From Candidatus Poseidonia sp. (lineage in GTDB: Archaea > Thermoplasmatota > Poseidoniia > Poseidoniales > Poseidoniaceae), in NCBI GenBank assembly GCA_016778305.1, contig JADHPT010000009.1:1-64000 (forward strand): a DNA stretch of 64,000 bases, read 5' to 3'. The notes beneath the pieces are model-generated. The model ran no database searches. It was not told the origin of the DNA and saw nothing but the letters and a program-made list of their open reading frames with translations. Positions 11,004-20,057 of the stretch are shown in pieces. The position numbers and the translations under genes were made by a program. Each line of letters begins with the position of its first letter. Position 1 is the stretch's first letter.

Positions 11004-13013
11004 TCAGTTCTCTTCTTCCGAGGTATAGGTGGGTGGATAGAGATAGCGCGGGTCGCGATCCTCATCCATTTGGACGACATAGACTCCCGAAACCATCTCT
11101 GAGATGAATAGATAGCCGCGAGGGTCGTATTGCAATCCCCAATCGAATGGAATCATACAAGATGCCCAGCAGTCAGCCATATCGTAACCGAGCGTTTCCT
11201 TGGGGTCTTCAATCCACGTTGGGCCTGCTGGAAGATAGTAGCCCATCGTGACGGTTTCAGCGAATTCTTGAATTGCGGGGAATCCAATTTCAGGAGCTGG
11301 GACGCCGTTGATCCACGTTGTTTCAGACCAGATGTTGCTGTGATCTGTCACCCAATTTCCTGCGTGGTAATGCGTCCAGTACACGTGTCCGTTGGTTCCT
11401 GTATCTCCGTTGTGCGGACTGTAAATGTAACCGCCCGGAATGTAGTGGTGATCGTGCACACTACCGTCGGGGAGAATGCTGGTTCCCGGTAATTTCCATT
11501 TGCTCAGGAGGAAGGGTTTCGCTGGATCGGTCGTGTCAATGGTCCAGATGTATCCAGTGTGATTGGTATTGGTGCCGTATTCAGGAGCAATCATGGTTAA
11601 GTGGCGCCAATTAATCCCGAAAACTGGGTCTTCAGGGCCCGTGCCGCATTCTTCATCCCATGTGTCTACGGGGTCAATTTCAGCAGCTCCGTTGCACAAA
11701 AGGTGGTCATAAGGAACTGCGTAGTGTATCCACCCGTTCCCGTTCAAGGCGCCTGTACTTCCGCCCCATTCTTCCGGGGTCATGTTTGCGTGGCCTCCAC
11801 CATCAGGCCCGTACCAGCCGTCGTCCTCACTCGGGCAACCGAGCCAGCGACCGACTTCATTGTCCTGTGGCCATGTGACCCCTTCAGGATCGGGAACTTC
11901 GGGCGGGTTTGTAACATCTACAATCCGTAGCCCTGCATCCCAATAAGAAATGTAGAGAAGTTTCTGGCCGGTTATTGGATGAATATGAAATACGTTATCG
12001 TGATTGAAGATTGAACCACCACAGGTCGTTTCAGGTTCGGGAGAGTATCCGCCCCAACGAAGGATCTGCCGGCTGTCGTTTTGTTGTTCATCGGTTGATG
12101 TTGGGTTCCAGGATTCAAATCCAAGCGGCACATAGAAGATTTGGGTTCCTTTGTAGAATGTTCCAGAATCTCCTTCAACCATTTCTGGATAAGGATCTGC
12201 TCCATAGAGGAAAAGATGGCATTCTTCGATGGCCCAAAGTGGGTTAGCAGGCTCCCAGTCACAGTCCACGTGCATGTCTTGGTTGTGGAACCCCGCTGGA
12301 GGGTTGTTCCATTCGGCTACCTTGATTGGTTCATTCTTATTGACAACAGAAATAACGTCGAGACGGTTTGCTCCACTGTTCGCATCGTCATCTTGAGGAA
12401 TTGGGTCCAAATCGCTGTTGGTAAGTTCGTGGTTGACAAGGACCCAGTTGTTATCTGGTGTTACTTTGATGTCAATCATTCGGCCGACCTCTGCGTAATA
12501 AGTGGAGAGGAGCGTGATGTTATTAGGTTCAGAGATGTCCAAGATTTCAAATTGGTTGTACGAAGAAACATATGCATAGCAACCGCCAGTACCATCGGGA
12601 TTTTTGACACAATCTTCCATGAAATTACCCTCAATCGAAATTTCAGAGGAGTCCCCCGGAGTGGGCCCGACATTCTTGTACTCTGGGAAGCATGGTCGCC
12701 CTGCAACGTTATCAAGTTCTGCGGGTGGAGCCACATTTCCATCGCAATTGAGATTGTGATAGTCAATGAGCTTCATGTTGGACGTTTGGAGTCTGTGAGC
12801 AAGAAGGTCACTGTGACTGTGGTTCTCGTCCTCAATTTCAACCACTGGATCAATCCATTCGCTTGAATCATTACTGTCATTGGCACTTCCTCCATCGTCC
12901 AGACTCATGTATGCGAGTGCAGAAAGTACGCTTACTGTTAGTAAAGTTGACAGCGCTATAACAATAATTTTGTCGGCTGCACTTTCATCCTCTCTAAGAC
13001 GGGGTGTTTGCAT
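11004..13013 (-). CDS. membrane-anchored LVIVD-type beta-propeller protein, copy 1
   Basis: This 669-residue extracellular protein has a signal anchor at residues 16-38. A His/Asp-rich stretch (ENHSHSD) comes next, followed by repeated blades of the LVIVD type, such as SYNQFEILDIS and SYWDAGLRIVDV. His-rich motifs recur: HNQDMHVDCDW, HDNVFHIHP, HDHH near residue 520, SPHN near 532 and HYHAG near 549. These look like metal ligands. It is paralogous to the protein encoded at 14522-16300, sharing SPHN-D, HYHAG-WV and SYW-AGLRI-DV. It is divergent from a small anchored secreted protein, as is its paralogue. The ATG is 24 bp from a TATA element. The copper-enzyme idea rests on the SCO1 neighbour and is inference. 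Confidence 0.8.
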   Translation of the reverse strand: MQTPRLREDESAADKIIVIALSTLLTVSVLSALAYMSLDDGGSANDSNDSSEWIDPVVEIEDENHSHSDLLAHRLQTSNMKLIDYHNLNCDGNVAPPAELDNVAGRPCFPEYKNVGPTPGDSSEISIEGNFMEDCVKNPDGTGGCYAYVSSYNQFEILDISEPNNITLLSTYYAEVGRMIDIKVTPDNNWVLVNHELTNSDLDPIPQDDDANSGANRLDVISVVNKNEPIKVAEWNNPPAGFHNQDMHVDCDWEPANPLWAIEECHLFLYGADPYPEMVEGDSGTFYKGTQIFYVPLGFESWNPTSTDEQQNDSRQILRWGGYSPEPETTCGGSIFNHDNVFHIHPITGQKLLYISYWDAGLRIVDVTNPPEVPDPEGVTWPQDNEVGRWLGCPSEDDGWYGPDGGGHANMTPEEWGGSTGALNGNGWIHYAVPYDHLLCNGAAEIDPVDTWDEECGTGPEDPVFGINWRHLTMIAPEYGTNTNHTGYIWTIDTTDPAKPFLLSKWKLPGTSILPDGSVHDHHYIPGGYIYSPHNGDTGTNGHVYWTHYHAGNWVTDHSNIWSETTWINGVPAPEIGFPAIQEFAETVTMGYYLPAGPTWIEDPKETLGYDMADCWASCMIPFDWGLQYDPRGYLFISEMVSGVYVVQMDEDRDPRYLYPPTYTSEEEN

Positions 13014-13032
13014 AGTCTAAGCGGAGTCTGAG

Positions 13033-13040
13033 TTATATTT
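13033..13040 (-). promoter_or_regulatory. TATA box of propeller gene copy 1
   Basis: On the minus strand AAATATAA is centred about 24 bp before the ATG at 13013, which fits leaderless transcription. The same 91-bp interval must also carry the promoter of the divergent gene starting at 13105. A weaker TTTTATGTA near 13078-13086 is suitably placed for that gene. Confidence 0.5.
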
Positions 13041-13104
13041 CAAATAAGAGTATGATTGGTTCCTTTCACGAATTTCTTTTATGTAGGCAGCTAAAGTGGC
13101 CGTT

Positions 13105-13773
13105 ATGATGAAGCGGATGGCCCCATTGATCGGTTTGCTATTTCTCTCTTCGGTTTTGATCGTAGGAAATGTTCAGGGCCACTCTGCAGACACCTTTACC
13201 GTCGTCATCAAACAAAGCGGTTTGACGCCGGGCTCATCTCAAATTGCCTACAACGATTCTGTGGTGTGGCACAATACTGATTCGAGAGAAAACATCACGC
13301 ATCGAATCGTCTTTGATTTTGACGGAGATGGCTTGTTTAACGGTTCTGACGATTGGGATTCCGGTGAATTGGTATCGGATTGCGATTCAACATCGGACAA
13401 CTCCACTGAAAATAACAGCGAAGCAGAATGTAACGTTACCTTCTTTGTGTGGTTTAACGGCACGTGGGGTATTGGAGAATATGCGTATCAAGACATGGTA
13501 TCCGACGGCTCTGTCATGAATGGGACAATACTTGTGGTTGAGGATGTTCACGTAGAGAATTCGACTTCTCCTCCAATAGGGAGCTCCTTTGGCGTTGTTG
13601 AGACAAATGATGATGAAGTCGTTGAGACAGATGATGATACTTCTGATGATGTTCGTCGAATGTTACTTCTTGTGGGTGCTGGCTCTGGATTGGGTGCGGG
13701 AGGATTGCTGGTTCTCCTGTTAGTGCGCCGTTCAGGAGACGGTATTGCAGAAATAAATGATGAAGAAGCGTGA
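13105..13773 (+). CDS. secreted, membrane-anchored beta-sandwich-like protein, copy 1
   Basis: This is a protein of about 222 residues. It has a signal peptide (LIGLLFLSSVLIVGNVQG, then HSADTF), an extracellular domain of about 125 residues, an acidic linker (DDEVVETDDDTSDD), a transmembrane helix (LLLVGAGSGLGAGGLLVLLLV) and a short charged tail. The domain carries a calcium-loop-like DFDGDGLFNGSDD and two cysteines that may form a disulfide. Its SVVWHNTDSRENITHRIV stretch recalls cupredoxins, but a full His-Cys-His-Met copper site is not clear. It is paralogous to the protein at 16335. Starts at 13105 or 13108 are both possible; the earlier in-frame GTG at 13096 looks less likely. Confidence 0.75.
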   Translation: MMKRMAPLIGLLFLSSVLIVGNVQGHSADTFTVVIKQSGLTPGSSQIAYNDSVVWHNTDSRENITHRIVFDFDGDGLFNGSDDWDSGELVSDCDSTSDNSTENNSEAECNVTFFVWFNGTWGIGEYAYQDMVSDGSVMNGTILVVEDVHVENSTSPPIGSSFGVVETNDDEVVETDDDTSDDVRRMLLLVGAGSGLGAGGLLVLLLVRRSGDGIAEINDEEA

Positions 13774-13867
13774 TTGAATTGACGATCCTCGTCTACGTCC
13801 TAGGAGAATGAAAAACCGAGATTATCGGTTTGATTACCTGGATGGGGTCTCAAAAAAAGGAGAACGT

Positions 13868-14512
13868 TCAGAGGGTGTTGAGATAGCGTAAGTCTTCCAA
13901 GAAAAGGTCGAGAATCCAGTCGTTATCGCCCCACCACACACGTTGATAACCAAATCGGTCAACGAGAATTGTTCCAGTTTCATGGTTTACTGTGTAATCG
14001 TCTGGATGGTGGCGGGCACTGGAGTTATTGGCGGCTTCTTCAATCGTTAGTCCAACCCCGAAGTTGACCCAAACGTTTTGCAAAGCGTTCATGGAAGGGC
14101 TGTCACTATCGTTACTGGTCGAGGTGAGGTGTGCCCACTCCGATTTCGTGCCAGTCTTCCAGTCGTGGAGAGTTGAAACGTTATCGCGCCAGGGGTCAAC
14201 GGTGATGGTCAGGAAGGTGGTCTTGTTCAATTCATCATCCGATAATTGTGATTTGACCCACTTCATGTTGTGAGTAACAATCGGGCAGATATCAATGCAG
14301 TTGGTGAATAAGAAGGCGATGGCGAGGGTGGTGTTGGCTGCTTCTTCTGAGTAAGTCCAAGAAGTCCCTTCGCTGGTGGTGAGAGTGAAATCCTGCACTT
14401 TAACGCTGTCAATTGACTCACCTTTTGGCGTCCAACGGTCAATTTCAGCAGGAGAAAAGCATCCTGCGAGGAAGAGAGTACAAATGAGAATTGAGAACAG
14501 TCGCGATTGCAT
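13868..14512 (-). CDS. SCO1/SenC-type copper chaperone lipoprotein
   Basis: This 214-residue lipoprotein has the lipobox LAGC at residues 15-18 and a thioredoxin-fold SCO domain. The copper ligands are visible: CIDICP (CxxxCP) and a distal His in VNHETGT. SCO proteins deliver copper to, or act as thiol reductase for, the CuA site of haem-copper oxidases, and also serve other copper enzymes. The start follows a GAGGTGA ribosome-binding site lying at the end of the upstream propeller gene, 9 bp away, so the two are one operon. No cytochrome oxidase gene is in the window, which makes the propeller protein a candidate client. Confidence 0.9.
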   Translation of the reverse strand: MQSRLFSILICTLFLAGCFSPAEIDRWTPKGESIDSVKVQDFTLTTSEGTSWTYSEEAANTTLAIAFLFTNCIDICPIVTHNMKWVKSQLSDDELNKTTFLTITVDPWRDNVSTLHDWKTGTKSEWAHLTSTSNDSDSPSMNALQNVWVNFGVGLTIEEAANNSSARHHPDDYTVNHETGTILVDRFGYQRVWWGDNDWILDLFLEDLRYLNTL

Positions 14513-14521
14513 GGTTTCACC

Positions 14522-16300
14522 TCAAAGTCGATACGGTTCATCGATATCGAGTTGGACAAGATACAGGCCGGTGGAGATGCACGAGGCGTACGTGATGCCT
14601 TCATGGTGTTCAACCGCCCATAGGAAGGGCACCCACCCGAAATCATAGAAGCTTGAATCAAGGGGGGTTCCGTCTTCGCCATGAGGAAGGTAATAGGCAA
14701 CTGTGGCCTCTTCATTGGTTGCGATTCGATCGTCGGGTTGGGTTGGGGCAACCAGGGTTTCTACATCAATCACCCATAATCCCGCATGGTAATGGGAAAT
14801 ATACAGACGCCCATCCCACGTTCCACCGCGGCTTTGATCGGTCTCTTCGGTAGTTTCGAAGTAAGTGCTGTCGAGGTTGTGTGGGGAGAAAAGGAGCCAT
14901 TCATCGCCGTTGGGGTGTGCCTCGCAATCTGCCCCATAGCAGTGTTCTTCTGCATAGGGAATTTCCCAGTCCCTGATGAGTTTCGGTTTGAATTTGAATT
15001 GGCCGTCTTCAAGGGTATATTCTGTTGTGTCAATCAGGTAAATGATACCCGTTCCAACGTTTGTGGAAAGGACTTCGACCGCTGCTGTTACCATGTGGAC
15101 GGGTTCATCTGAATAGCCAACGTGAGATAAATCAAGCATCTCGGGGAAGGGTTCTGCATAGTGGATGTAAGAGACACGTCCACCGTTTTCGTTTCCAGTA
15201 GTACCGCTATCGGGTTGCCCATCGCCATCCATATCGAGGAAGTCCATCCACAATCCAACTTCTGGTGCACGCCATCGGCACATGAGTGGATTGCCTTGTC
15301 CTGCCTTACAGGTCGTTGCATGAAGGGTGTAGGCTTCAGGTGAGTTCACGGGGTGGGGGACGTCTGAAACATCGGCAATACGCAAGCCTGCTTCCCAATA
15401 ACTACCGTAAATGAACGTCCTTCCAAACCTTGGGTCGTTGGGATCTTCTCCCGGCCAGGTTTGGACGGTCATATCGTGGATGTAAATCCAGCCACCACGG
15501 GTGGTATCCCACGCAACTTCGTATTCTCCAACCTTGATCATCGTGTGCCCCGCTCCGCTGAGAGGAACCCCGGGGAGGTTACGGGCAGCTGAGCCATCGA
15601 GGTTGAGATGAACGATGGTGACTCCACCACAGGCTTCGCCGATGGCGTCGTTGCATTCATTGTAATCGGGATTGGCGATGAAAACATACCATTCGCCGTC
15701 AATCATGTGCGTGTAGAGGTTGTGGGGGCCGCTTGGGTGGTCGCTATCGTACCACGAATCGATGAGGGTTGGATTTGTCTTATCGGTCACGTCGATGAGA
15801 AGCGCGGATACTTGAGTTGGATCGCTCCATTCACCGACGTTGGGGTCCGAGTTTCCCGGATCGATGAGTTGGTTCTGCTGAAGGATGTACTCTCGTCCGT
15901 TGTACTCAAGATATTTGACATCGAGAACTTGGGTGTTCGGATCGTTGAATACGCCTACAACTTCAGTGTTTTCGGGGTCGGTAACGTCGACAATGTGCAT
16001 GTCGTTCCAACCTGCCAAATATGCATAGGTCCGTCCGTCAGGGGTCGTGGCCACTTGGACTTCGGCATTTCCTGGTGTACTCAGGGGATTGAAATCGAGG
16101 AGTTCCATGTTATCGGTGCCAGCAATGTGCTGGCTGGCGTTTTTGTGATCGTGCCCTTCCCCTTGGAAGAGCGGGTCGCCGCTGGAAATGAGGGTTTCAT
16201 TGACTTGAACAGTGTTGGTGTCCTCGCCAAGAAGCAACAACGCTGCCGAGGAGGCGAACAGGAGGACAAAGAGCCCCAGCGCAATTTCCTTCCCACCCAT
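14522..16300 (-). CDS. membrane-anchored LVIVD-type beta-propeller protein, copy 2
   Basis: With the ATG at 16300 this is 592 residues. A signal anchor (ALGLFVLLFASSAALLLL) is followed by a His-rich stretch (GEGHDHKNASQH). LVIVD blades come next, such as AYLAGWNDMHIVDVTDPE, SYWEAGLRIADV and SHYHAGLWVIDV, with the SPHN motif near residue 472 and HYHAG near 503. The latter two motifs and the fold are shared with the copy at 11004-13013. In-frame ATGs at 16360 and 16396 would add a basic N terminus but overlap the divergent gene. It forms an operon with the SCO1-type gene just downstream. The function is not established; a metal-dependent periplasmic or surface propeller is the best reading. Confidence 0.8.
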   Translation of the reverse strand: MGGKEIALGLFVLLFASSAALLLLGEDTNTVQVNETLISSGDPLFQGEGHDHKNASQHIAGTDNMELLDFNPLSTPGNAEVQVATTPDGRTYAYLAGWNDMHIVDVTDPENTEVVGVFNDPNTQVLDVKYLEYNGREYILQQNQLIDPGNSDPNVGEWSDPTQVSALLIDVTDKTNPTLIDSWYDSDHPSGPHNLYTHMIDGEWYVFIANPDYNECNDAIGEACGGVTIVHLNLDGSAARNLPGVPLSGAGHTMIKVGEYEVAWDTTRGGWIYIHDMTVQTWPGEDPNDPRFGRTFIYGSYWEAGLRIADVSDVPHPVNSPEAYTLHATTCKAGQGNPLMCRWRAPEVGLWMDFLDMDGDGQPDSGTTGNENGGRVSYIHYAEPFPEMLDLSHVGYSDEPVHMVTAAVEVLSTNVGTGIIYLIDTTEYTLEDGQFKFKPKLIRDWEIPYAEEHCYGADCEAHPNGDEWLLFSPHNLDSTYFETTEETDQSRGGTWDGRLYISHYHAGLWVIDVETLVAPTQPDDRIATNEEATVAYYLPHGEDGTPLDSSFYDFGWVPFLWAVEHHEGITYASCISTGLYLVQLDIDEPYRL

Positions 16301-16334
16301 ATTCTTCCTGAATACTTTCCTCCGTTTGGTCTTT

Positions 16335-17036
16335 ATGGCTCCTCGCTCACCGCGATACATGGGCAGGTCCGTGGTTGCATTGGGCCTCTGTACCATGATG
16401 TTGTGCCTTGTTGCGCTGCCTTCTATGCAGGCCCACGAACAGAAAACCCTCTCGGTTATCCTTCTTGATGACGGTGCAGTATACGGGAATATCAGCGACC
16501 CCTCATTCGTTCAGGGCAATGCGATGTGGTTCAAAATGGAAGATGGGACGGAGAACGCCACGATGGTTGCCCGCCTCGATGTGAATCAAGACGGGGTCTT
16601 CAACGCCAGTGTTGACTTTGAGTCGGGCGTCATGATGGAGTCGTGTGAACTTGATGAAAATGGATCCTTGGTTGATGAAGAATGTATTGTCTCAAGCACC
16701 TACGCCTTCCCGTCCAACGCAAGTACGGGAATGTACACCTATTGGATTCTACGTGACCACAATACTACCGTAACTATGTGGAACTATACCATTTACGTGC
16801 ACGAAGACATCCATGAAGAAGACGGTCCTTCACCGGGAGACTGTTTTGGAGCTGGTTGTGAAACCAGTGCGGCTGCAGATGAAGACGTGAACTCGGGTGT
16901 TCCGCCCGATGAAGCCATCCTCCAAATTCTTGTTATTCTTGCCTTCGTTGCAATCATCTTCTTGTCTCTCTCCATACGAAAAGACCGCTTGAGTGGTAAA
17001 AGCCTGGATTCAGTTCACGCCAGTGAAGATGAATGA
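16335..17036 (+). CDS. secreted, membrane-anchored beta-sandwich-like protein, copy 2
   Basis: This 233-residue protein has a signal peptide (VALGLCTMMLCLVALPSMQA, then HEQKTL), an extracellular domain, an acidic Cys-containing linker (CFGAGCETS) and a C-terminal transmembrane helix (ILQILVILAFVAIIFLSLSI). It aligns by eye with the protein at 13105. Shared features are the loop DVNQDGVFNASVDFESG against DFDGDGLFNGSDDWDSG, a Cys pair spaced similarly, and a final Y-W/F strand before the linker. It is divergent from propeller copy 2 by 34 bp, mirroring copy 1. The start is at the Met before the signal peptide; a longer in-frame start would overlap the divergent gene. Confidence 0.75.
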   Translation: MAPRSPRYMGRSVVALGLCTMMLCLVALPSMQAHEQKTLSVILLDDGAVYGNISDPSFVQGNAMWFKMEDGTENATMVARLDVNQDGVFNASVDFESGVMMESCELDENGSLVDEECIVSSTYAFPSNASTGMYTYWILRDHNTTVTMWNYTIYVHEDIHEEDGPSPGDCFGAGCETSAAADEDVNSGVPPDEAILQILVILAFVAIIFLSLSIRKDRLSGKSLDSVHASEDE

Positions 17037-17230
17037 TCAGCCTTCGATAAGAGGGCAACGTTGGTCATTGACTGCTTCGAGTAAAAATCGGGCAAAGAGC
17101 GTTCGTTGGGCTGTACTGCGCTTTTGGTTTTGTATTTGGCCTTTCATGTTCTCATATTGAATATGGGCCTGCTCCCCTATCAAAGAATCGCTCGCTGGAG
17201 GGTAGGACTTGAGAAGGTGAACCACGACGC

Positions 17231-19003
17231 ATGCTCATGATGCGACAACGCTACGGGCAGGCCTGCTTGCTCGTCACCCTGATGTTACTCGCTCCTTTAT
17301 CCGGTTGCTTTGGTGAAGATGATGCTTCCGGGCCACGTTCTACCAGCGACGTAACCGTCTCTCCAGAAGTGATGGTTGGTGGCGTCTTTCAAGGATTGAC
17401 GATCGCTGCTGAAACTGATTTGACAGCCTTTGTCCCCTACCTCATCAAAAACCAAGAAACTGGATTTGTTCAAAATTCAACCGTTGTAGATTTGAGAGCA
17501 GGTGAATCAATTCTCCTGTCCGTTCTCGCACCGCCACGTACCGATACGGGCGTCGTGCTTATCGGAGATTACGGGAGAGAACATTGGCCAATTCGCGCCA
17601 TTGATGAATCGTGGCGGACATGGTATGAACGGGATGGCCATGAGCGAAATGACAATCCTGGAATCATGAGAGTGGCTCCTATCAACGGCACTCTTGACAC
17701 GGTTCAGCCTTCAAATGAAAGTGGCGGGCCTGCATTGACGCTTCGAATCTCTATTGAGCGGGACGTTGCCCCTGCCTATGGAGAAGAGGCTGGTGGGCGG
17801 CATTCAACGGGCGTGGTCAACGGACGAACGACATTCAATTATCTCTCAATGCTCTCGGATGAATCCCCGGATCCTTCTGACGGTGCTGACGGTGCTATTG
17901 GTTACCTTGACCGTTGGGCTGGCCAAGGCAATGTCGCATACGAAGACGCCGCACAATACTTGATTCAGGCCCTGGAAAGTTTCGGCCTGGAGGTCATCAC
18001 GCAGCGGTTCACCTATGACTCATTGACGACGGGAGCTCAAAATCCCGAGGCATACAACATCTGTGGGTATCGATTTGGTGACGTAGATCCGGATAAATGG
18101 ATGGTCTTTGGTGCTCATTTCGATATTGCTCCGCCTGCGAATGGTGGAATGCTGGACCCGCACATTTTCGGCCGGACATATGGAACTCGAGTAGGGGCAT
18201 ATGACAACACTGCAGGAACAAGTATGGTGCTCACTGTTGCCGAAGCAATGGCGAATTATAACACGCGTAACACCATGGTTTTCTGTTTGTGGTCCGGTGA
18301 AGAAGGTGGAAAGCGTGGAAGTGACTTCTGGACTGATTACTGGGTGAAAGAAGACAATCCAAATGTCGAGGTTACCAATTATGTGAATCTGGACATGGCC
18401 GGCGTTAACTGGCCAGGTGGCGGTGGCGCCCCATGTGGAGGCGAACACGGTGGAGGCGACGCTGGTTGTGACCCGCAGCCTGAAATCGATCCCGACGGCT
18501 ATCCTAAGGACGAGGAAGTGTGGCCAATGCGAGTCTACATCGGCCCAAGCCTGGACCATGATGTCATGAACCAGCCCGGTATGGTTGGCCTTGCTATGTG
18601 GATTGGATCAGACGCGATTGGTGTTGAAGAACAAATGTCGCCACTCATCGGAGCGGGGTACGATGCTGAAACCTGGAAAGTTGACGATTGGATGGCAAAG
18701 GACCGTCCTGAGATCATCGTCTATGAAGACACTACTGCTCGCTCTGATCACGCTACGTTCCAGGACAATCTCGGTACTGTGACCATGGGCTTTGGAGGCC
18801 TTGTCGACGGGTATTGGTGTTACCACCAGACCTGTGATACGATAGATGAGATGATCGATTGGATGGATACAACTGGCAAAGATTACGGGGAAGAGCAATC
18901 CGGAACCAGTAACCTTGTTGACGCCCTTGATACCATCACCTGGTGGGCAACCTATTCCTTCTTCCACCTTGATGAAACGCCCGTTCGAAATGCATACCTC
19001 TGA
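17231..19003 (+). CDS. secreted M28-family zinc aminopeptidase lipoprotein
   Basis: This 590-residue lipoprotein has a hydrophobic signal and lipobox (LLAPLSGC). After an N-terminal accessory region of about 200 residues comes the M28 peptidase domain. Metal ligands can be followed in order: GAHFD, AYDNTAG, the SGEEGG catalytic and metal Glu pair, NLDMAG and RSDHATF. The domain is interrupted by a Gly-rich, Cys-containing loop (GGGGAPCGGEHGGG). It probably releases amino acids from peptides at the cell surface, fitting a protein-degrading lifestyle. An AAGGTGA ribosome-binding site lies 10 bases before the ATG. Its stop abuts that of the convergent M50 gene. The 194 bp before it hold no convincing gene. 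Confidence 0.92.
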   Translation: MLMMRQRYGQACLLVTLMLLAPLSGCFGEDDASGPRSTSDVTVSPEVMVGGVFQGLTIAAETDLTAFVPYLIKNQETGFVQNSTVVDLRAGESILLSVLAPPRTDTGVVLIGDYGREHWPIRAIDESWRTWYERDGHERNDNPGIMRVAPINGTLDTVQPSNESGGPALTLRISIERDVAPAYGEEAGGRHSTGVVNGRTTFNYLSMLSDESPDPSDGADGAIGYLDRWAGQGNVAYEDAAQYLIQALESFGLEVITQRFTYDSLTTGAQNPEAYNICGYRFGDVDPDKWMVFGAHFDIAPPANGGMLDPHIFGRTYGTRVGAYDNTAGTSMVLTVAEAMANYNTRNTMVFCLWSGEEGGKRGSDFWTDYWVKEDNPNVEVTNYVNLDMAGVNWPGGGGAPCGGEHGGGDAGCDPQPEIDPDGYPKDEEVWPMRVYIGPSLDHDVMNQPGMVGLAMWIGSDAIGVEEQMSPLIGAGYDAETWKVDDWMAKDRPEIIVYEDTTARSDHATFQDNLGTVTMGFGGLVDGYWCYHQTCDTIDEMIDWMDTTGKDYGEEQSGTSNLVDALDTITWWATYSFFHLDETPVRNAYL

Positions 19004-19966
19004 TCAACGAACGAGGTTCGATACGGGGTCCGCAATCATTTGGAGAATGCCGGATGGCGTCCAAACCCCAGTGAACATGGTGAACACTGGAACGGCAAAA
19101 ATAAGCAAGACTGAGAAGTAGGCTACTTCGTTCCAATCCTTGACTTTAAGCCCGTCAAGTGGCCCAAAAGGCAGCATGTTAAACAGGCCGAGAATAAGAT
19201 TCGCGCCCAACCAATATACGCCAACATCAACGAGCATGGCTTGCCATACGAGGCTGCCATCGCTGACGTAATCTCTTCCAAAGAGTCCCGAGTCTGGAAG
19301 ATTGTTGAAGGCACCTGTCAGACCAAGGATGAGGCCCCAAAGCGGGATACCGATCAAAAACAATCCAAGATTGGTGAGCGGTCCAGCGACTGCGATGTGT
19401 CCGTTTTGACGTCGCGTGACCAGGCCTGCCACCATCACGGCACCGGGCGCCATGAAGAGAAAGCCAATGAAGAATGAAATAGCAATACCAAATTGCAAGC
19501 CCTTCGGATCTGCACGGAATTCAGCCCAACATCCATTTTTCTTAGCCACCAATTTGTGCCCGATTTCATGAAATAAGAAGGCGGGCCCTATGGCGATGAA
19601 CATCACCGGCATCGAAAGAAGGAGCATGACAATCCACGTTGAGAAACCATAGAATGAGATCCCCCCGATCCCCCCCACTGCCATAAATCCAAGAGCGAGT
19701 GTGAACGCACCCATCGCCAAGCGAAGGTGCTGTTTTTCGACATCACTGAAGTGCCACAGAGGCCCGGTATGATGCTTGGGTTTTTGCCAGGTATCTTGCC
19801 CAAAAAATTGCATAAAGGCTGGAGGTAAGTTCGCTCGTGAAGTCTCGAAGTGAATGGTCCCCTCGCTATCGATGCGCTGATGGACGCGACGAATTCGTGA
19901 AGAGTTTTTTTGATTGGAGAAGGGGTCATCATCCAAAATATCGGCTCTCTTGTCCCTGCCCGCCAT
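19004..19966 (-). CDS. M50-family (site-2 protease type) membrane metallopeptidase
   Basis: This 320-residue protein has a soluble N terminus of about 85 residues, then six or so hydrophobic helices. The zinc-binding HEIGH motif is at about residues 133-137 inside a helix, and the second site is LPFGPLDG, equivalent to the NPDG/xPxDG motif. These mark intramembrane M50 peptidases. Such enzymes cut membrane-tethered regulators or clear signal peptides; the substrate here is unknown. The ATG at 19966 is preferred because further upstream Met codons run toward the divergent gene. Confidence 0.88.
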   Translation of the reverse strand: MAGRDKRADILDDDPFSNQKNSSRIRRVHQRIDSEGTIHFETSRANLPPAFMQFFGQDTWQKPKHHTGPLWHFSDVEKQHLRLAMGAFTLALGFMAVGGIGGISFYGFSTWIVMLLLSMPVMFIAIGPAFLFHEIGHKLVAKKNGCWAEFRADPKGLQFGIAISFFIGFLFMAPGAVMVAGLVTRRQNGHIAVAGPLTNLGLFLIGIPLWGLILGLTGAFNNLPDSGLFGRDYVSDGSLVWQAMLVDVGVYWLGANLILGLFNMLPFGPLDGLKVKDWNEVAYFSVLLIFAVPVFTMFTGVWTPSGILQMIADPVSNLVR

Positions 19967-20057
19967 GGACCTATGTGTATCGGGCATGACTTTGAATCCT
20001 CGTGTCCAAGAGTTCATGAGGACGACTCCCTGTGCTACAGTCGGGTTCACCATGTCC

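Noticed and set aside
15608-16468. 286-codon plus-strand frame opposite propeller copy 2
   Set aside because: It lacks family motifs and is antisense to a protein with clear signal anchor and LVIVD repeats.
17037-17225. Minus-strand frame of 62 codons in the gap before the M28 peptidase
   Set aside because: It needs a GTG start 5 bp from the divergent gene and overlaps that gene's ribosome-binding site; an internal ATG leaves only 36 codons and no family is recognised.
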